A DNA stretch of 64,000 bases from Bimastos eiseni (Eukaryota; Annelida; Clitellata; Crassiclitellata; Lumbricidae). The position numbers were made by a program, and so were the translations under genes. How positions within the stretch are numbered: position 1 is the first letter of the stretch; every line of letters starts with the position of its first letter. Location: the NCBI GenBank assembly GCA_959347315.1, contig OY365813.1:14908970-14972969 (forward strand), read 5' to 3'. Shown one piece after another: positions 53,985-64,000 of the stretch. The notes beneath the pieces are model-generated. The model searched no databases and was not told the origin of the DNA. It worked only from the letters and a program-made list of their open reading frames with translations.

Positions 53985-54165
53985 GCGAGTTCAAAGCAAA
54001 GAGGCAGTCAGAGGGAGAGGGGAACAGCGAAAGAGAGATAAAAAGGGAGGGAATTAGAGATAAAGGGGTCAAAGAGACGTCAAGGAAGGGAGAAAGAGAG
54101 ATAAAGTAAGAGAGAAAGAGAGAAAAAGAAAGAGAGAAAGAGAGAAAAAGAAAGAGAGAGTTGTC
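53985..54165. repeat. Purine-rich GAGAAAGA array
   Basis: AGAGAGAAAGAGAGAAAAAG-type simple sequence. Confidence 0.85.
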
Positions 54166-54169
54166 ACGT

Positions 54170-56560
54170 TATCGGTTGTTCAGAACATCAATAGAAGCAG
54201 GGTCAAAAGTAGAAGGAACTAATAATAAGTAGGCAGAGAAAATGGAAAGAAATGGCTGCTCGAACGGCGTTTTATTCTCCTATTGCGGGGAGAAAACGCG
54301 TTTTCAACGCGGGAAAGTAATTGTTTTGAAGATACAAAAAAATAATGAAGATAAAAAACATAATGAAAATACATAAACATTACGAAGACACACAAATTGC
54401 GAAGATGCTCAAACATAATGGAAACTGGATGAACATAATGAAGATACATAAAAATGAGACTAAGTAATTAATTTTACTGAGACTAGGATGAGAAAAACTG
54501 ACCTATAATAATTGAGGTCACCAGGGGCTCAAGAGGTGGCTTCTATAAATAGAGGAGGACCCACGACTAGAATGAGCACAGGCGGACTAAACGAGAATGA
54601 GAGATAATGTTAAATAATATTAATATCTAAATAATATTAAATTTTACTTAGCGTCAAACCAATGACATTTGCAATACTCATTCAGAATTAGGATTACAAC
54701 GTGTCCACCCGGACATGTCCCATTGTTACGCCACTGTCCGGGTGGCTATCCTGAAATACGACTTTTGTCCAGGTTTTCCGTCACCGTTCTTATAATTACA
54801 GAATTAGTTCGTCATTCCATCATACAATGCTAACTCTTGATGAGTGTTTTCTCTGATGCAAAGTTACTGGACAAAGGAAAGAAATAAGTTGCTTGTTGAC
54901 TCTGTCACAGGAATTCGGTTTCTGCAGCGTAACTATAGGCATACATGTATATCATGCACAGAATTTCATATATATCTCAGCAGCCTTGTTGAAGGCCATC
55001 AGTTCTTCAGAGAAATACGGTTGGGCTCAGACCCAGGCATAATCCACGGTCCCAGCCTTAATTTCCTGAAATCAGGACGATTCTGGTGATAATGACTCAG
55101 AATATAACGTCACTACTGTTTTGTAAGTTGGTCACTGTTTTGTGTCTGTGTACAGTAAGTGTAATGTAATGTGTACTGAACACTCACTCGATAAAGTTTA
55201 TAATTGAATACAATTACAATAGGAACAATATTTTATGTATATAGTTTGACTTTACTTTTATTTGTTCAGCACTTAACATTGGCGCAGCACTAGGAGCCGG
55301 GTACGGGATGGTAACTGGATCTGACGAACATTTTGTGCGTCCTCTTTCTCACCTGAGCACTTGTGGAAACTCCATTCAGAATCAAAGTAGCAAGAGCGTC
55401 AGGTATAGTGCCTTTATTTGCAGATAAATTTCCGGTGATAAAAATATGAGTCAATTAACTTCTGCAATTGTTTAAAACAGAGGGCAAAAACGTAGGATAG
55501 TGTTTCTTCCAGCGGGCCAGTGCGCGTTGAAAGTGCTTCTGAACGGTTCTCCCTTATGGATACACATTGAAAATGCTTCAATACAATACAATGCAACACA
55601 ATATACAGAAATCTATCAGATACAAGCTCATGGTCTTAACAGAGGACACAATTAATTTACAAGGCTTGACTTATCCTATAAAACTTATAAAATGTTGTAA
55701 TTTATTAAAAGCTCATATAGTTCTAAGTGATGTTGAACTCGCAAGGATTAAATTGGAAGATTTAAGCAGGTTATCGTGCAAGTTTGCGATGTTCTGACAG
55801 TGAACAGGTATTTCAACATTAAGACTATTTAGCGACCGAAAAAGGACAATTAAACTTAAAACATTTCACAGCAAAAAACATGTATCAAGTTATTTGTCAC
55901 CATTATCTGACACCATTATCTATACGACACTTGTACAGTTACAGATAGAACCAACGGTAAGAGATCTGTTTATTAACGTTGCGCTCCAGAAGACTTAGAA
56001 GCTAAGTGCGTGTGTATATTTGTGTAGCTATATAAATATATTTATTAATATGAATGATCTCAATGTCATGAAGGATCCACAACAAACAATTCTAAAAAAT
56101 AACTGTCTCAGCAACCTTAGGCCTACAGAAGTGGAATCAATACCAAGAAAACAGAAAGAAAACGGGATTACAAGCGTCATATGAAATTAATTGAATACTT
56201 CAAAAACCTTAAAGACGTCAACAGCCTATGTTGTTACAAAATCTCGTTAAACTTTGGAATGGAATATATAGGCCTAGCTACGGAAACTCAAAGAAACGCT
56301 GCCATTTTATCAATGGTAGTTGTTCACATTACCTTGAAACAAATACCTTCAGCAACGTTAATGCAATCGTGGTCGTGCCATTTTGTCCAGATCCAATTCC
56401 GACCGAATCATCAACCATCGATATCTTTACGATGTTGTGAATGCCGTTGAAAAGCTCATTTACTTCTCAACGGACCTCAAATGCCTAAACGGATGTCGAC
56501 GCCTACGAGAGGAACATTGACCCAGCGCCAAAGAGAGCAGCATGCACGCACTGCCATCGA
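54170..56560. other. No gene recognised
   Basis: Mostly AT-rich. ATAATGAAGATACATAAAAA-type phrases recur at 54330-54470. ORFs at 54844-55089, 55567-55797 and 56181-56450 lack recognised motifs. The last two may be transposon debris, but nothing diagnostic was seen. Confidence 0.4.
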
Positions 56561-56574
56561 TCTTCTAAAGCCGG

Positions 56575-56880
56575 GTCGAGGAGGAGGAGGAGGAGGAGTA
56601 GGGTGAGTAGGAACGAGCAGGGAGTGGATTGGGTGAGGCGGAATGAGCAGGGTCGAGGATGAGGTTAAGTAGGAACGAGCAGGGTCGAGGATGACAGTGA
56701 GTAGGAATGAGCATGGTCGAGGATGATGGAGTGTAGGAGTGAGCAGGGTTGGGGATGAGGGCGAGTAGGAATAAGTAGGGTCAAGATGTTGTGGAGTTGG
56801 AAGGCGCATGGTCGAGGATGATGGAGAGTAGGAATGAGCAAGTTTGGGATGAGGGTGAGTAGGAATAATCAGGGTCGATG
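56575..56880. repeat. GA-rich minisatellite GAGTAGGAACGAGCAGGGTC
   Basis: Imperfect units of about 30-40 bp built from GAGTAGGAATGAGCAGGGTC and GAGGATGATG. The Pro/Ser/His-rich minus-strand ORF across it is a repeat product. Confidence 0.8.
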
Positions 56881-58127
56881 CCTCTGTTGATGTTGCCCTC
56901 CTGAGCACCAGGCGTCGCCGGCGGCAGAGGCACCTCGGACGGTGTCGCTCGTTCGATGATGGACTGAGTGAAAACTTCCTAGCTGCATATTTAGCCTCGA
57001 GTGCACGTGAACTGAGGAACAGGAAGTTAACGCGGACGTCTGGACGACGGTCGCATTCGTTAGCATATCTCCAGAGTCCAATGACAGCTTTCCTGACTCT
57101 GTCCGGTCTGCCTTTCTTTATGTATAGGTCTTTGACTCTTTATGTCTGCCTTGATGTCTGTAGTTTTCCGTCATGATCTTGTCATTACCAGTGACGATCA
57201 CCAAGCTGTTCGTCTGACGCTCTTGGATCGCTTGGATTGCAATTATACTCTTTATTTCATTCATCTCCAACCGATTTAAGTGTTGGTCAATATTAAATCC
57301 AAGGAATTATAGTAGTAGACCTGTATTATCAACTACATTATTTTAATGTTAATTGGGAAATAGGTTTTGAGCGTAATCCGAATCACATGCAATTTGTTAT
57401 ATTGGTATTTGGTGATAGTATATTAATTCTAAACTAGTCATCTGAGGATGTACATGTAGGCCTAATGTCGTGATTTATTATTTTATATATTTCGTGATCG
57501 TATGGTTCACATTATAATCACAATATAATCGATGGTTCGCATTACCTTGTTCCCACTGACCACATCTACAAAACAAACACGTATTCTAAAAGTTGAACAG
57601 CCATAGCTTTTCCAAACCAATGAATTCATGTACAGATAAATAAAAAATTATAGCTTTCAGTATTCGACAATTACTTCTGACCTCTCTCTGTGGTCAATCC
57701 CTATAAGTTACGATCCTCCTCAAACTATAGGCCTATCTTTTCAAGAACAAACACTAGAATGTTCTCCATTAAGTATACCGGCCCGAAAGCGCGGATGAAT
57801 TGTGCTCTCTAAATAATCTTCATTTATTTAAAACAAAATTGCGAAATTATCTGATTGATCAATAAATTGTCTTAATGTGCGTGTATATCGTATTCATTAT
57901 GATTGCATATAATGACTAGTTAAGTTTCGTACTAAACGCCAATATATCTTTATACCTAACCGGCTGCAACTATCAATCTATTGTAAGGGTGACCCTGATT
58001 ACAGGATTTTTGTCCTTTAAGGGTTTCTGTTAGTCCCTATAACTCCCAGCTAATTGTCAACATTTCGTACTTGTGTTTACTATTTGGAGACAATAAAAAC
58101 ACTTGGTTATGGTTATTTATGGTGACC
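56881..58127. other. No gene recognised
   Basis: A minus-strand open frame runs from about 57075 into the minisatellite (LWRYANECDRRPDVRVNFLF near 57070-57010) without a recognised family; it might be an old exon or element. The rest is AT-rich. Confidence 0.35.
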
Positions 58128-59552
58128 GGACAAAATGGTAGCGGACAAAATGGTACGGACAAAATGGTAGCGGACAAAATGGTAGCGGACAAAATGGTAT
58201 GGACAAAATGGTAGCGGACAAAATGGTACGGACAAAATGGTATGGACAAAATGGTATGGGGACAAAATGGTAGCGGACAAAATGGTACGAACAATATGGT
58301 ATGGACAAAATGGTATGGACAAAACGGTATTCAATTTCCACGTAAGCACGCATCCAATCTAGCGGCTTTCTGCCAATCTAGCTTCTTTTAAAATAGGAAT
58401 CTTTTATTCGATCCAGTTTCCATTTCAGCATAATTCTTTTCGTAAATCAAGCATCTTCTTTAGCCCCTCTCTTTTCAAGGAATACAGATAACAGCTTCCA
58501 AATAAGCGTAATTCTTTGAACCAATCCAGCTTCTAATTAGGCATAATTTGTAACATCCATCCCGTTAAAGCAGAATTCTCTTATCGAACCCTCTACCATT
58601 CAAGTATAACTTTTTGTTGATCCAGCTTCGCCTTATAATCATGATTCTTCTAAACTATCCAATTTCTAATTGAACATCGTTTTCTCATCGATCCCGCTTC
58701 TGGTCTGAAGAGCGATCGTTTTCATCAATTCCCTTATAAACAAACATGATTCTTTTCATCAATCCAGCTGCTGATTAAATAAGATTCTTTCAATGAGTCA
58801 AGCATCGATGTTAGCAAGGATTCCTATCATCAGTCCTACTTCAAATTATACATAAATCTTTTCATCAGTCCAGCTTCTGATTAAACAAGACTCTATTAAT
58901 TAATCCAGCCTAAATTTAGGCAAGGATTCTGTTCATCAGTTCAGTTTTTATTTCAAATTTAGACAGCATGATATGTGCAAGAGAAATGACTTTGCCAACC
59001 CAAACTATGGTATACCAAAGTTTGTTATACGCATATCGATCATAGTCTGATATGTATATATATATAAATATATTTTTTCCCTGAAATTCCACTCCCGGAC
59101 ATTAATCATATTATATGTTATATATATAACATTAATCATACATACTTAATAAATATGGCTAATACGATACACAACTTATATATGTGTGTGCTATGTTAGT
59201 GAGCAATCGGAGGAAATGTCCTAGGGGAAATGTCCGGGGAGTGGAAATATGTCCTAGACCCCTTAAATCTCTACCATTTTATCCGTAAGCCTACTATTTT
59301 GTACAATACCATTTTGTCCGTACCATTTTATCCACACCATTTTGTCCTAATATCATTTTGTCCAATAACATTTTGTCCATACCATTTTGTCCTTACCGTT
59401 TTGTCTGCTACCACTTTGTCTGCTACCAATTTGACCTCATACCATTTTGTCCATACCATCTTGTCCGTACCATATTGTCCGTACAATTTTGTGCAATACC
59501 ATTTTGTCCCCATACCATTTGTCCGTACCATTTTGTCCGTGCCATTTTGTCC
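58128..59552. mobile_element. Foldback-like structure with inverted minisatellite arms
   Basis: Left arm 58128-58330: about 14 units of GGACAAAATGGTA plus one to three bases. Right arm 59272-59552: about 20 units of the reverse complement (TACCATTTTGTCCG). The 940-bp centre holds degenerate AATCCAGCTTCTGATTAAAC phrases (58370-58960) and a smaller inverted pair, ATTCCACTCCCGGACATT near 59086 against AATGTCCGGGGAGTGGAAAT near 59228. Arms built of tandem repeats around a centre are the hallmark of foldback elements. Target duplications were not identified. Confidence 0.65.
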
Positions 59553-59724
59553 TCAGTAGGTATAAACGGCGCTATCTGGGACAATTGACCATAACATAGC
59601 GCAAAATCACCCACCTAATAGGTTGCCAAAACGTATTTTTAACCTATAACCAGGTTAAAAATAACCAATTCCTACTCAAACCTAAACCCCTAGGTCAAAC
59701 ATCAACCAACAGACTAAGAAAAAC

Positions 59725-59850
59725 GCCAGGAAATTTCCAATAGTTTCGATGATGAGCCACAATTCATGCACAAGCCCCCGGTCAAAACGTCAGCCAATAG
59801 GTCAAAAGTCACGAGAATTTCCAATAGTTTCGATGATGAGTCATCACGAG
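59725..59850. repeat. 85-bp direct repeat
   Basis: ATTTCCAATAGTTTCGATGA followed by TGAG occurs at about 59732 and 59817, with AAAACGTCAG/AAAAGTCA-like similarity between. It lies just left of the virus-derived region. Confidence 0.7.
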
Positions 59851-59944
59851 GCCACCAAGTCTTCATTATCAATCCATGAATTAAATGACTAAGGATAACC
59901 AAGACATTTTAGCAGTGATTTGTTTCCTCGTTTCCTGATAACTT

Positions 59945-60790
59945 TTTCTATTCTAAATATTTTTTGAGTAGTCTTTTAAAGCTCCTGTTCGTAAAATGAG
60001 CCCTGTATTTCCTCACCATTATAATCAGTGATCTTATAAGTTTGCTGGATCCGTGTATTGAATCTTTGAAATTGTGAAGATCTCTTCCGTCCATCTCGGT
60101 GTAAAACCTCTTTTTTGTTGAGAAAATGGGCTCGAGTTTCAAAGATGTTCTTCTTCTTCGTTATTCTAACTTTATCACCGATCGAAAACAGGCTCCTAGA
60201 TCTCATCACCGTATAAGTTCATCCAAACAGCCTTTTCATTCATTTTCAAAATAGCTTAAGATGGTGTCATTTTAATGGAAGAATGCCTAGTTTCATTATA
60301 ATTACTAACCATTTCATCCAACACATCGATATATCGTCTAGTTGAATTAGCTGTAAAATACTTAAACGTTTTTTCACTCATTGTTCTATTTCAACGCTCA
60401 ACAACGCACGACTTTTCTTCGTTCTCCGTAGAATACAACTCGACTAATTTCTTAACGTCTTTATTATAAAATTCTTTACCTTTATCCACCAAAACCTTGT
60501 CTGGTCTTCTACCGCTCTCGAATATTTTCACGAAGCCACTAGCCGTAGATTTTCCACTCTTATCATTTAATGGTACAATCCAACCGTACTTGGAAAACAC
60601 ATCTATTACGGTTAGTAAGTATTTCACGCCATCGTTATCTTTAGCGAAACTCTGCATATCGACTAAATCAGCAGCCCATATTTAATCTATTTCACCAACG
60701 TACACCTTCCTTTTTCTAAAACGTCTTACTACGGGTTTATGCAACTCCTCAGCTAGTTCATCGGTCCATTGTAATTTCAGGCTTTTTTTA
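59945..60790 (-). pseudogene. Polinton/adintovirus-type integrase (retroviral-like), broken
   Basis: A minus-strand relic of a DDE integrase that inserts viral or transposon DNA into the genome. The core reads IWAADLVDMQSFAKDND (first Asp region), YLLTVIDVFSKYGWIVPL, then VDKGKEFYNKDVKKL (second Asp) and the Glu region CVVER (60657-60391). Downstream, YNETRHSSIKMTPS matches the family's linker, and SIGDKVRITKKKNIFE and YKITDYNGEEI (60200-60000) belong to the C-terminal chromodomain-like part. Breaks: in-frame stops at 60684-60682, 60393-60391, 60258-60256 and 60198-60196, then a frame change. The N-terminal part overlaps the end of the neighbouring PLA2-like ORF. No normal start was found. 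Inactive. Confidence 0.85.
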
Positions 60791-61307
60791 AACCTAACCC
60801 GAGATTAGCTTTGGTAGATAATATAGGTTTGACAAGACTTCTTGCTATTCGCTCCCGTAAACTAGGATTAGGAATATTATTCAACTCATTAATCATCGTT
60901 CTATCAGCGACATTCCTAGAAGCTGTATCCGCGTACTGGCCGTAAGCTAAATCGTGATGATATGCAGCGGTGTCGACTCTATTGACGGGCTTCGACCAAT
61001 GCTTAGGAGTTCCATCGGAATTCAACCTCAAATCAAGTCTAGTACCAGGACCAGTAAACGAATGTCCCGGCAAGTGCATATCACCTGAATATTTAGCCCA
61101 CGGCAGCTTAATACCGCTGGTAACCCAATTTAAAGATCCAACTAAATCACCACCTGCAGAAGACTTCACGAATTGTGTCTTTGTCTTTCCACATATATCA
61201 CATGTGCCTCTAAGCATTGACCATCCATTCTTCGTTGTAACATTTTGAGTATTTTTAGTTTTAGTACGAGTTTTACACTTTACGCAGTACATCCTTTTAA
61301 AATACAA
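60777..61307 (-). CDS. PLA2-like virion protein of endogenous adintovirus/Polinton type
   Basis: An intact 176-codon frame. An N-terminal zinc ribbon (CVKC at 8-11 and CDIC at 36-39) is followed by a phospholipase A2-like domain. GPGT (86-89) sits where the calcium-binding loop is expected, and TAAYHHDLAYGQY (113-125) holds the catalytic His118-Asp119 and Tyr122 of the H-D-x-x-Y signature shared with parvovirus VP1 domains. In virions such domains breach endosomal membranes during entry; that is family knowledge. The C terminus is basic. The start may be Met1 or Met6. It is divergent from the ATPase gene at 61.3 kb and overlaps the integrase start. It is the best preserved minus-strand gene of the element, though host regulation is unknown. 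Confidence 0.85.
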   Translation of the reverse strand: MYFKRMYCVKCKTRTKTKNTQNVTTKNGWSMLRGTCDICGKTKTQFVKSSAGGDLVGSLNWVTSGIKLPWAKYSGDMHLPGHSFTGPGTRLDLRLNSDGTPKHWSKPVNRVDTAAYHHDLAYGQYADTASRNVADRTMINELNNIPNPSLRERIARSLVKPILSTKANLGLGLKKA

Positions 61308-61319
61308 TTAGATATATTT

Positions 61320-62100
61320 AAAATAGAAGTGAAAGATCTATCGCGGAATGACGTATTATCTAAGAGATTCAATAACCCACTTTAACCTAGAAGTATAAGA
61401 GGGTTAATCGTAGGAAAGTCCGGATGCGATAAGACGACTTTATTGTTGAACCTACTTCTAAGACCTGGATGGCTAGACTACGACAATCTGCAGGTATTCA
61501 GAAGATCTCTCTTTCAACCAGAATATAAAATACTCAAGCAAGCATTTGAAGAAAAAAATACCGAAAGAATCCATCATCCGGCTATTCAATTGCCAAGACG
61601 AGACCATGAGACTACATGTTCTGCCGGCCTTAGTAGTTGAGGCAATGACTAAACACTTGTATAAAAAAATCTGACATCTGCTTTAAGGTCGTTGAGTCAT
61701 CAGAAGACGTGCCAGATCCGAGAGACTTGAATCGTGACAAGAAAAACTTGATGATTTTCGATGATTTACAGTTAGAAAAGCAAAACAAATGTGAGACCTA
61801 CTACATCCGGGAAGGCATAATAACGTTGATTGCTTCTACCTCGCTCAAAATTATTTCAAACTACCGAGACAGACGATCAGAGAGAATGCAAACTTTATCT
61901 GCTTGTTTGATCAAGACCAGAAAAATAATCCTCACATTTACCACGAGCACGTAAGTACAGACATGTCTAAGGATGAGTTTAAGAAACTATGTGAAACAGC
62001 CTGGGAGCAACCTCATGGATTTGTAGTGATAGATCAGACAAGTAATAAAAATAACGGCAAGTATAGATGCGGTTTCGATGAATTCTACATTCCATTATAA
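61320..62100 (+). pseudogene. FtsK/HerA-type packaging ATPase, broken
   Basis: Remains of the viral DNA-packaging ATPase. The reading frame from about 61330 has a stop at 61383-61385. It then shows IRGLIVGKSGCDKTTLLLNL with the Walker A loop at 61413-61436, where the family's expected Gly is Asp, and LRPGWLDYDNLQVF. This frame ends at 61640. A second frame carries the Walker B-like LMIFDDLQLEKQNKC near 61750. After another shift, a third frame (about 61880-62100) keeps the C-terminal part with YHEHVSTDMSKDEFKKLC and GFVVIDQTSN. At least one nonsense mutation and two frameshifts make it non-functional. It points right, towards the capsid-type gene 20 bases on. Confidence 0.85.
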
Positions 62101-62121
62101 AAAATCTTTTATATTATAAAC

Positions 62122-62898
62122 ATGGAATCGCTTTTACAAAAGATCGCAGACTACACCGAAAGGATCGATCATTACACAGCGCCAAAGTCATCGTTTTACA
62201 TATTATTGAGTGATAAGAGTTCGCAAATAAGGACTCGATTCAATCCGTTGATTCATTTCGATAAAGATAAAAAGTATGAGATGGCTCTTGTCAATCTGGA
62301 AACATATTTTTCATTCCCAAACATCGATGAGACTAACAACAACCTTTCGTATTCGCCGACTGATGGAGGTATGTGGGTTACTATAACTATTCCCAAAGGC
62401 TGCTATAAAATTACAGACATTAACGAATACGTCCCGAGAATCATGAAAGAAAACGAGCATTATGATATGGTTAACGAAGAATACAATATTAAGATAGAAG
62501 CAAACAGCAATACGTTGAAGACTGTTGGACATATAGCGGATAATTACATGGTCGATTTTTGGGCGTTTAACTTTATCGGAAAAGTCCTCGGTTTCGATAG
62601 ACGGCGTTATTCAGTAGGGTACCAAGAATCGGAGAATATAGTGGACATAATGAGTGTCAGTAATCTGAGAGTAACGAGCGATATCATATGGGCTTCCAAT
62701 AGCAACGGAACGACTGATAATATAATTTATTCCTTTTTCCCGAATGTAGGGCCCGGCTATAAGAGTATCGAAAAGCCTAGGACGTTGATATATCTTCCAA
62801 TCACCCTATCCACGATTTCGACGATGGAAACGTCTCTCACAGACCAAAATGGCCAACTAATTAATCTACGAGGTAAGAAATTAGCGCTAAGCATATAG
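62122..62898 (+). CDS. Capsid-type (penton-like) protein of endogenous adintovirus/Polinton type
   Basis: An intact 258-codon frame. It resembles a protein common in invertebrate Polinton/adintovirus-like elements and thought to be a minor capsid (penton-type) component. Recognisable stretches are VTITIPKGCYKITDINEYV (86-104), a GFDRRRYSVG loop near 173-182, IIYSFFPNVGPGYKSIEKP (216-234) and a final TDQNGQLINLRGKKL (241-255). No signal peptide or membrane segment is seen; a beta-rich fold is likely. It follows the ATPase relic by about 20 bases in the same direction. Function is inferred from remembered family resemblance only. An uninterrupted frame next to clearly broken neighbours may be chance or recent arrival. 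Confidence 0.75.
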   Translation: MESLLQKIADYTERIDHYTAPKSSFYILLSDKSSQIRTRFNPLIHFDKDKKYEMALVNLETYFSFPNIDETNNNLSYSPTDGGMWVTITIPKGCYKITDINEYVPRIMKENEHYDMVNEEYNIKIEANSNTLKTVGHIADNYMVDFWAFNFIGKVLGFDRRRYSVGYQESENIVDIMSVSNLRVTSDIIWASNSNGTTDNIIYSFFPNVGPGYKSIEKPRTLIYLPITLSTISTMETSLTDQNGQLINLRGKKLALSI

Positions 62899-62941
62899 AG
62901 GCTTATAGAGAGGCTTAAAAGTTTTTAAAGTTTTATTTAAA

Positions 62942-63547
62942 ATGAGTCGATACACAAATGTCAAAGTTAATATTTCGGACGGACAAAAAGACAAAATCAA
63001 AAAATCTCTACAAGCGGCAACCGGCGTTAGCATTGGATTAAAGCACAACGATTTACATGGAACCCATCCACGTTTTAGCTCTTACACAGGCGCAGGTCAA
63101 CAAGTTAGCTAAGGCGTATCAGGGTGGAAAAGGCGCGACTATCAAAATGAGTAAAACGCAATTGATACATAATGCCAAAGTCGAAGGCGGCTTTATCGGC
63201 GCATTTTACCATTTCTTGCAACTGCAGGCAAATTTCTGCTATTGAGCGTATTACCGAGCTTAGCAACGGATGCATTAACAGAAATAGGTGCAGCAGCTGG
63301 ATCAAAGGTTATTGATAAAATAAGCGGATCGGGCGGTGCAATATATCTCAATAGTCGAGGTAAAAACTACAAGATAGCGCAACAAGGGCATGGTCTTTAC
63401 CTGAAGCAATGCCAAGGTTCTGGACTCGATGGTGTGGGAGAGGGTTTGTATCTCAAAACAGGCCCTGGATTCGTAAACGGTGAAGGGCTTATCCTTGGAC
63501 CAGATTCACCGTTTAAAAACATTCCACTTCTCGGAATGTTACTATAA
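62942..63547 (+). pseudogene. Adintovirus/Polinton core-type protein with membrane-like segment, frameshifted
   Basis: The gene begins MSRYTNVKVNISDGQKDKIK at 62942 in one frame. The matching continuation (ALTQAQVNKLAKAYQGG, MSKTQLIHNAKVEGGFIGA) is in a second frame from about 63057 to 63200, and the C-terminal part (VLPSLATDALTEIGAAAGSK; GLYLKTGPGFVNGEG; SPFKNIPLLGMLL) returns to the first frame from about 63242 to 63547. Two compensating frame changes therefore interrupt it. The pattern (basic N terminus, hydrophobic Gly/Ala-rich centre, GxGLYLK repeats) is typical of small virion core proteins in these elements. Confidence 0.75.
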
Positions 63548-63577
63548 TTTTTTTCTGATCTCAGCTTCAATAAAAAT

Positions 63578-63662
63578 GTCATTCCAATATAAAATGTATC
63601 ATTTTCCGATTCACAAAATGGGGTGGACGAAACCCAAAACTGAAAAATCTACGAGAACATAA
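63578..63662 (+). other. Small ORF between virus-derived genes
   Basis: A 28-codon frame from the ATG at 63578 (MSFQYKMYHFPIHKMGW) ends at 63662, where the next ORF begins in another frame. It could be the real start of that gene separated by a frameshift. Confidence 0.35.
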
Positions 63663-64000
63663 CCGAGATCCGTCACATGGAAGGCGTGTGAAAGCATGTG
63701 GGATGTCAAATATAGACCGCAAAGACAAAGGGGTGGTTTAAGATGGGAGTTTTTTGCTCAATCTACAATAACTATTCATTCTCATGAGACGGTTGTTTTA
63801 CCGTTAGGCTTAGGTGTCCGAATGACGAAAGGATCGTGTAAAGTTTCGCTCCATCCGGAATTGATAGAAGCGGGTTGCCGCCTGCTAAGCGATACCGTTA
63901 TAGGAGTCACGGAAGACATTTTACTCGATATTAAGAATTTTAGAGATCTTGGAACTGTCACCATAAACGAAGGAGATTCGTTATGTTATGTTGATCACCG
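63663..64000 (+). CDS. dUTPase-like fold protein of endogenous viral element (partial, runs off edge)
   Basis: Open from just after the stop at 63660-63662 to the window end; the first Met is at 63696. The translation has GGLRWEFFAQSTITIHSHET then VVLPLGLGVRMTKGSCKVSL and a GVTEDILLDIKNF block, ending with VTINEGDSLCYV. This order (beta strand, H-E/Q-T-V-x-x-P-x-G-x-x-V, late N-x-G-D-x-x-x-x) is that of trimeric dUTPases, but the Asp-containing substrate motif (the A-G-V-I-D-type box) is not recognisable. It may be a structural relative without enzyme activity. It follows the core-type gene in the same direction. The C terminus is outside the window. Confidence 0.6.

Overview
The window looks like nuclear DNA from an invertebrate animal. 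It has short exons with GT/AG borders, large introns full of simple repeats, and many retrotransposon 3' ends, SINEs, hAT relics and endogenous virus remains. Two conserved bilaterian genes are recognisable: an Iroquois homeobox gene and a Kv-channel-interacting (KChIP/NCS-type) calcium sensor. A marine lophotrochozoan such as a mollusc, or an ambulacrarian, would fit, but the phylum cannot be fixed from the sequence. No bacterial-style operons, rRNA or genuine tRNA genes were seen. All gene identifications come from reading translations and remembered family patterns; no searches were run.

Left part (1-14.7 kb): the first two coding exons of an Iroquois gene lie on the minus strand (exon 1 at 6828-6896, exon 2 at 2338-2586). 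The homeobox exon must lie beyond the left edge. Around them are a tRNA-derived SINE, minisatellites, tetranucleotide arrays and LINE 3' ends. A decayed hAT element follows at 11.3-12.3 kb and a 12-bp tandem repeat at 14.3-14.7 kb.

Middle (14.7-28.9 kb): mostly repeats. The best preserved is a 5'-truncated non-LTR retrotransposon with a C-terminal restriction-like endonuclease (17.7-19.5 kb), embedded in (AAT)n. A fragment of a second copy lies at 23.7 kb and an RTE-like fragment at 19.7-20.3 kb. A 180-bp TA-flanked MITE is at 25.5 kb and a second SINE copy at 27.6-27.9 kb.

28.9-41.2 kb: three diverged tandem copies of one segment. Each carried a single-exon gene for a DUF2236 / MpaB-Lcp-like oxygenase family protein. 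Copy 3 (39998-40975) is intact, copy 1 has a disrupted N terminus, and copy 2 has lost almost all of the gene. The segments were later hit by a hAT element with a perfect 8-bp target duplication (33687-35181), by a hAT relic and by a LINE fragment.

41.2-57 kb: further LINE remains, a 1.3-kb terminal-inverted-repeat element, and five consecutive exons of the KChIP-like gene on the minus strand (51627 down to 46474), with long simple-sequence arrays in its introns. Then come a 60-bp satellite and other minisatellites.

58-64 kb: a foldback-like structure with two inverted minisatellite arms is followed by a decayed endogenous Polinton/adintovirus-type element. It carries a retroviral-type integrase (broken), a PLA2-like virion protein (open), an FtsK/HerA-type packaging ATPase (broken), a capsid-type protein (open), a core-type protein (broken) and a dUTPase-like ORF running off the right edge.
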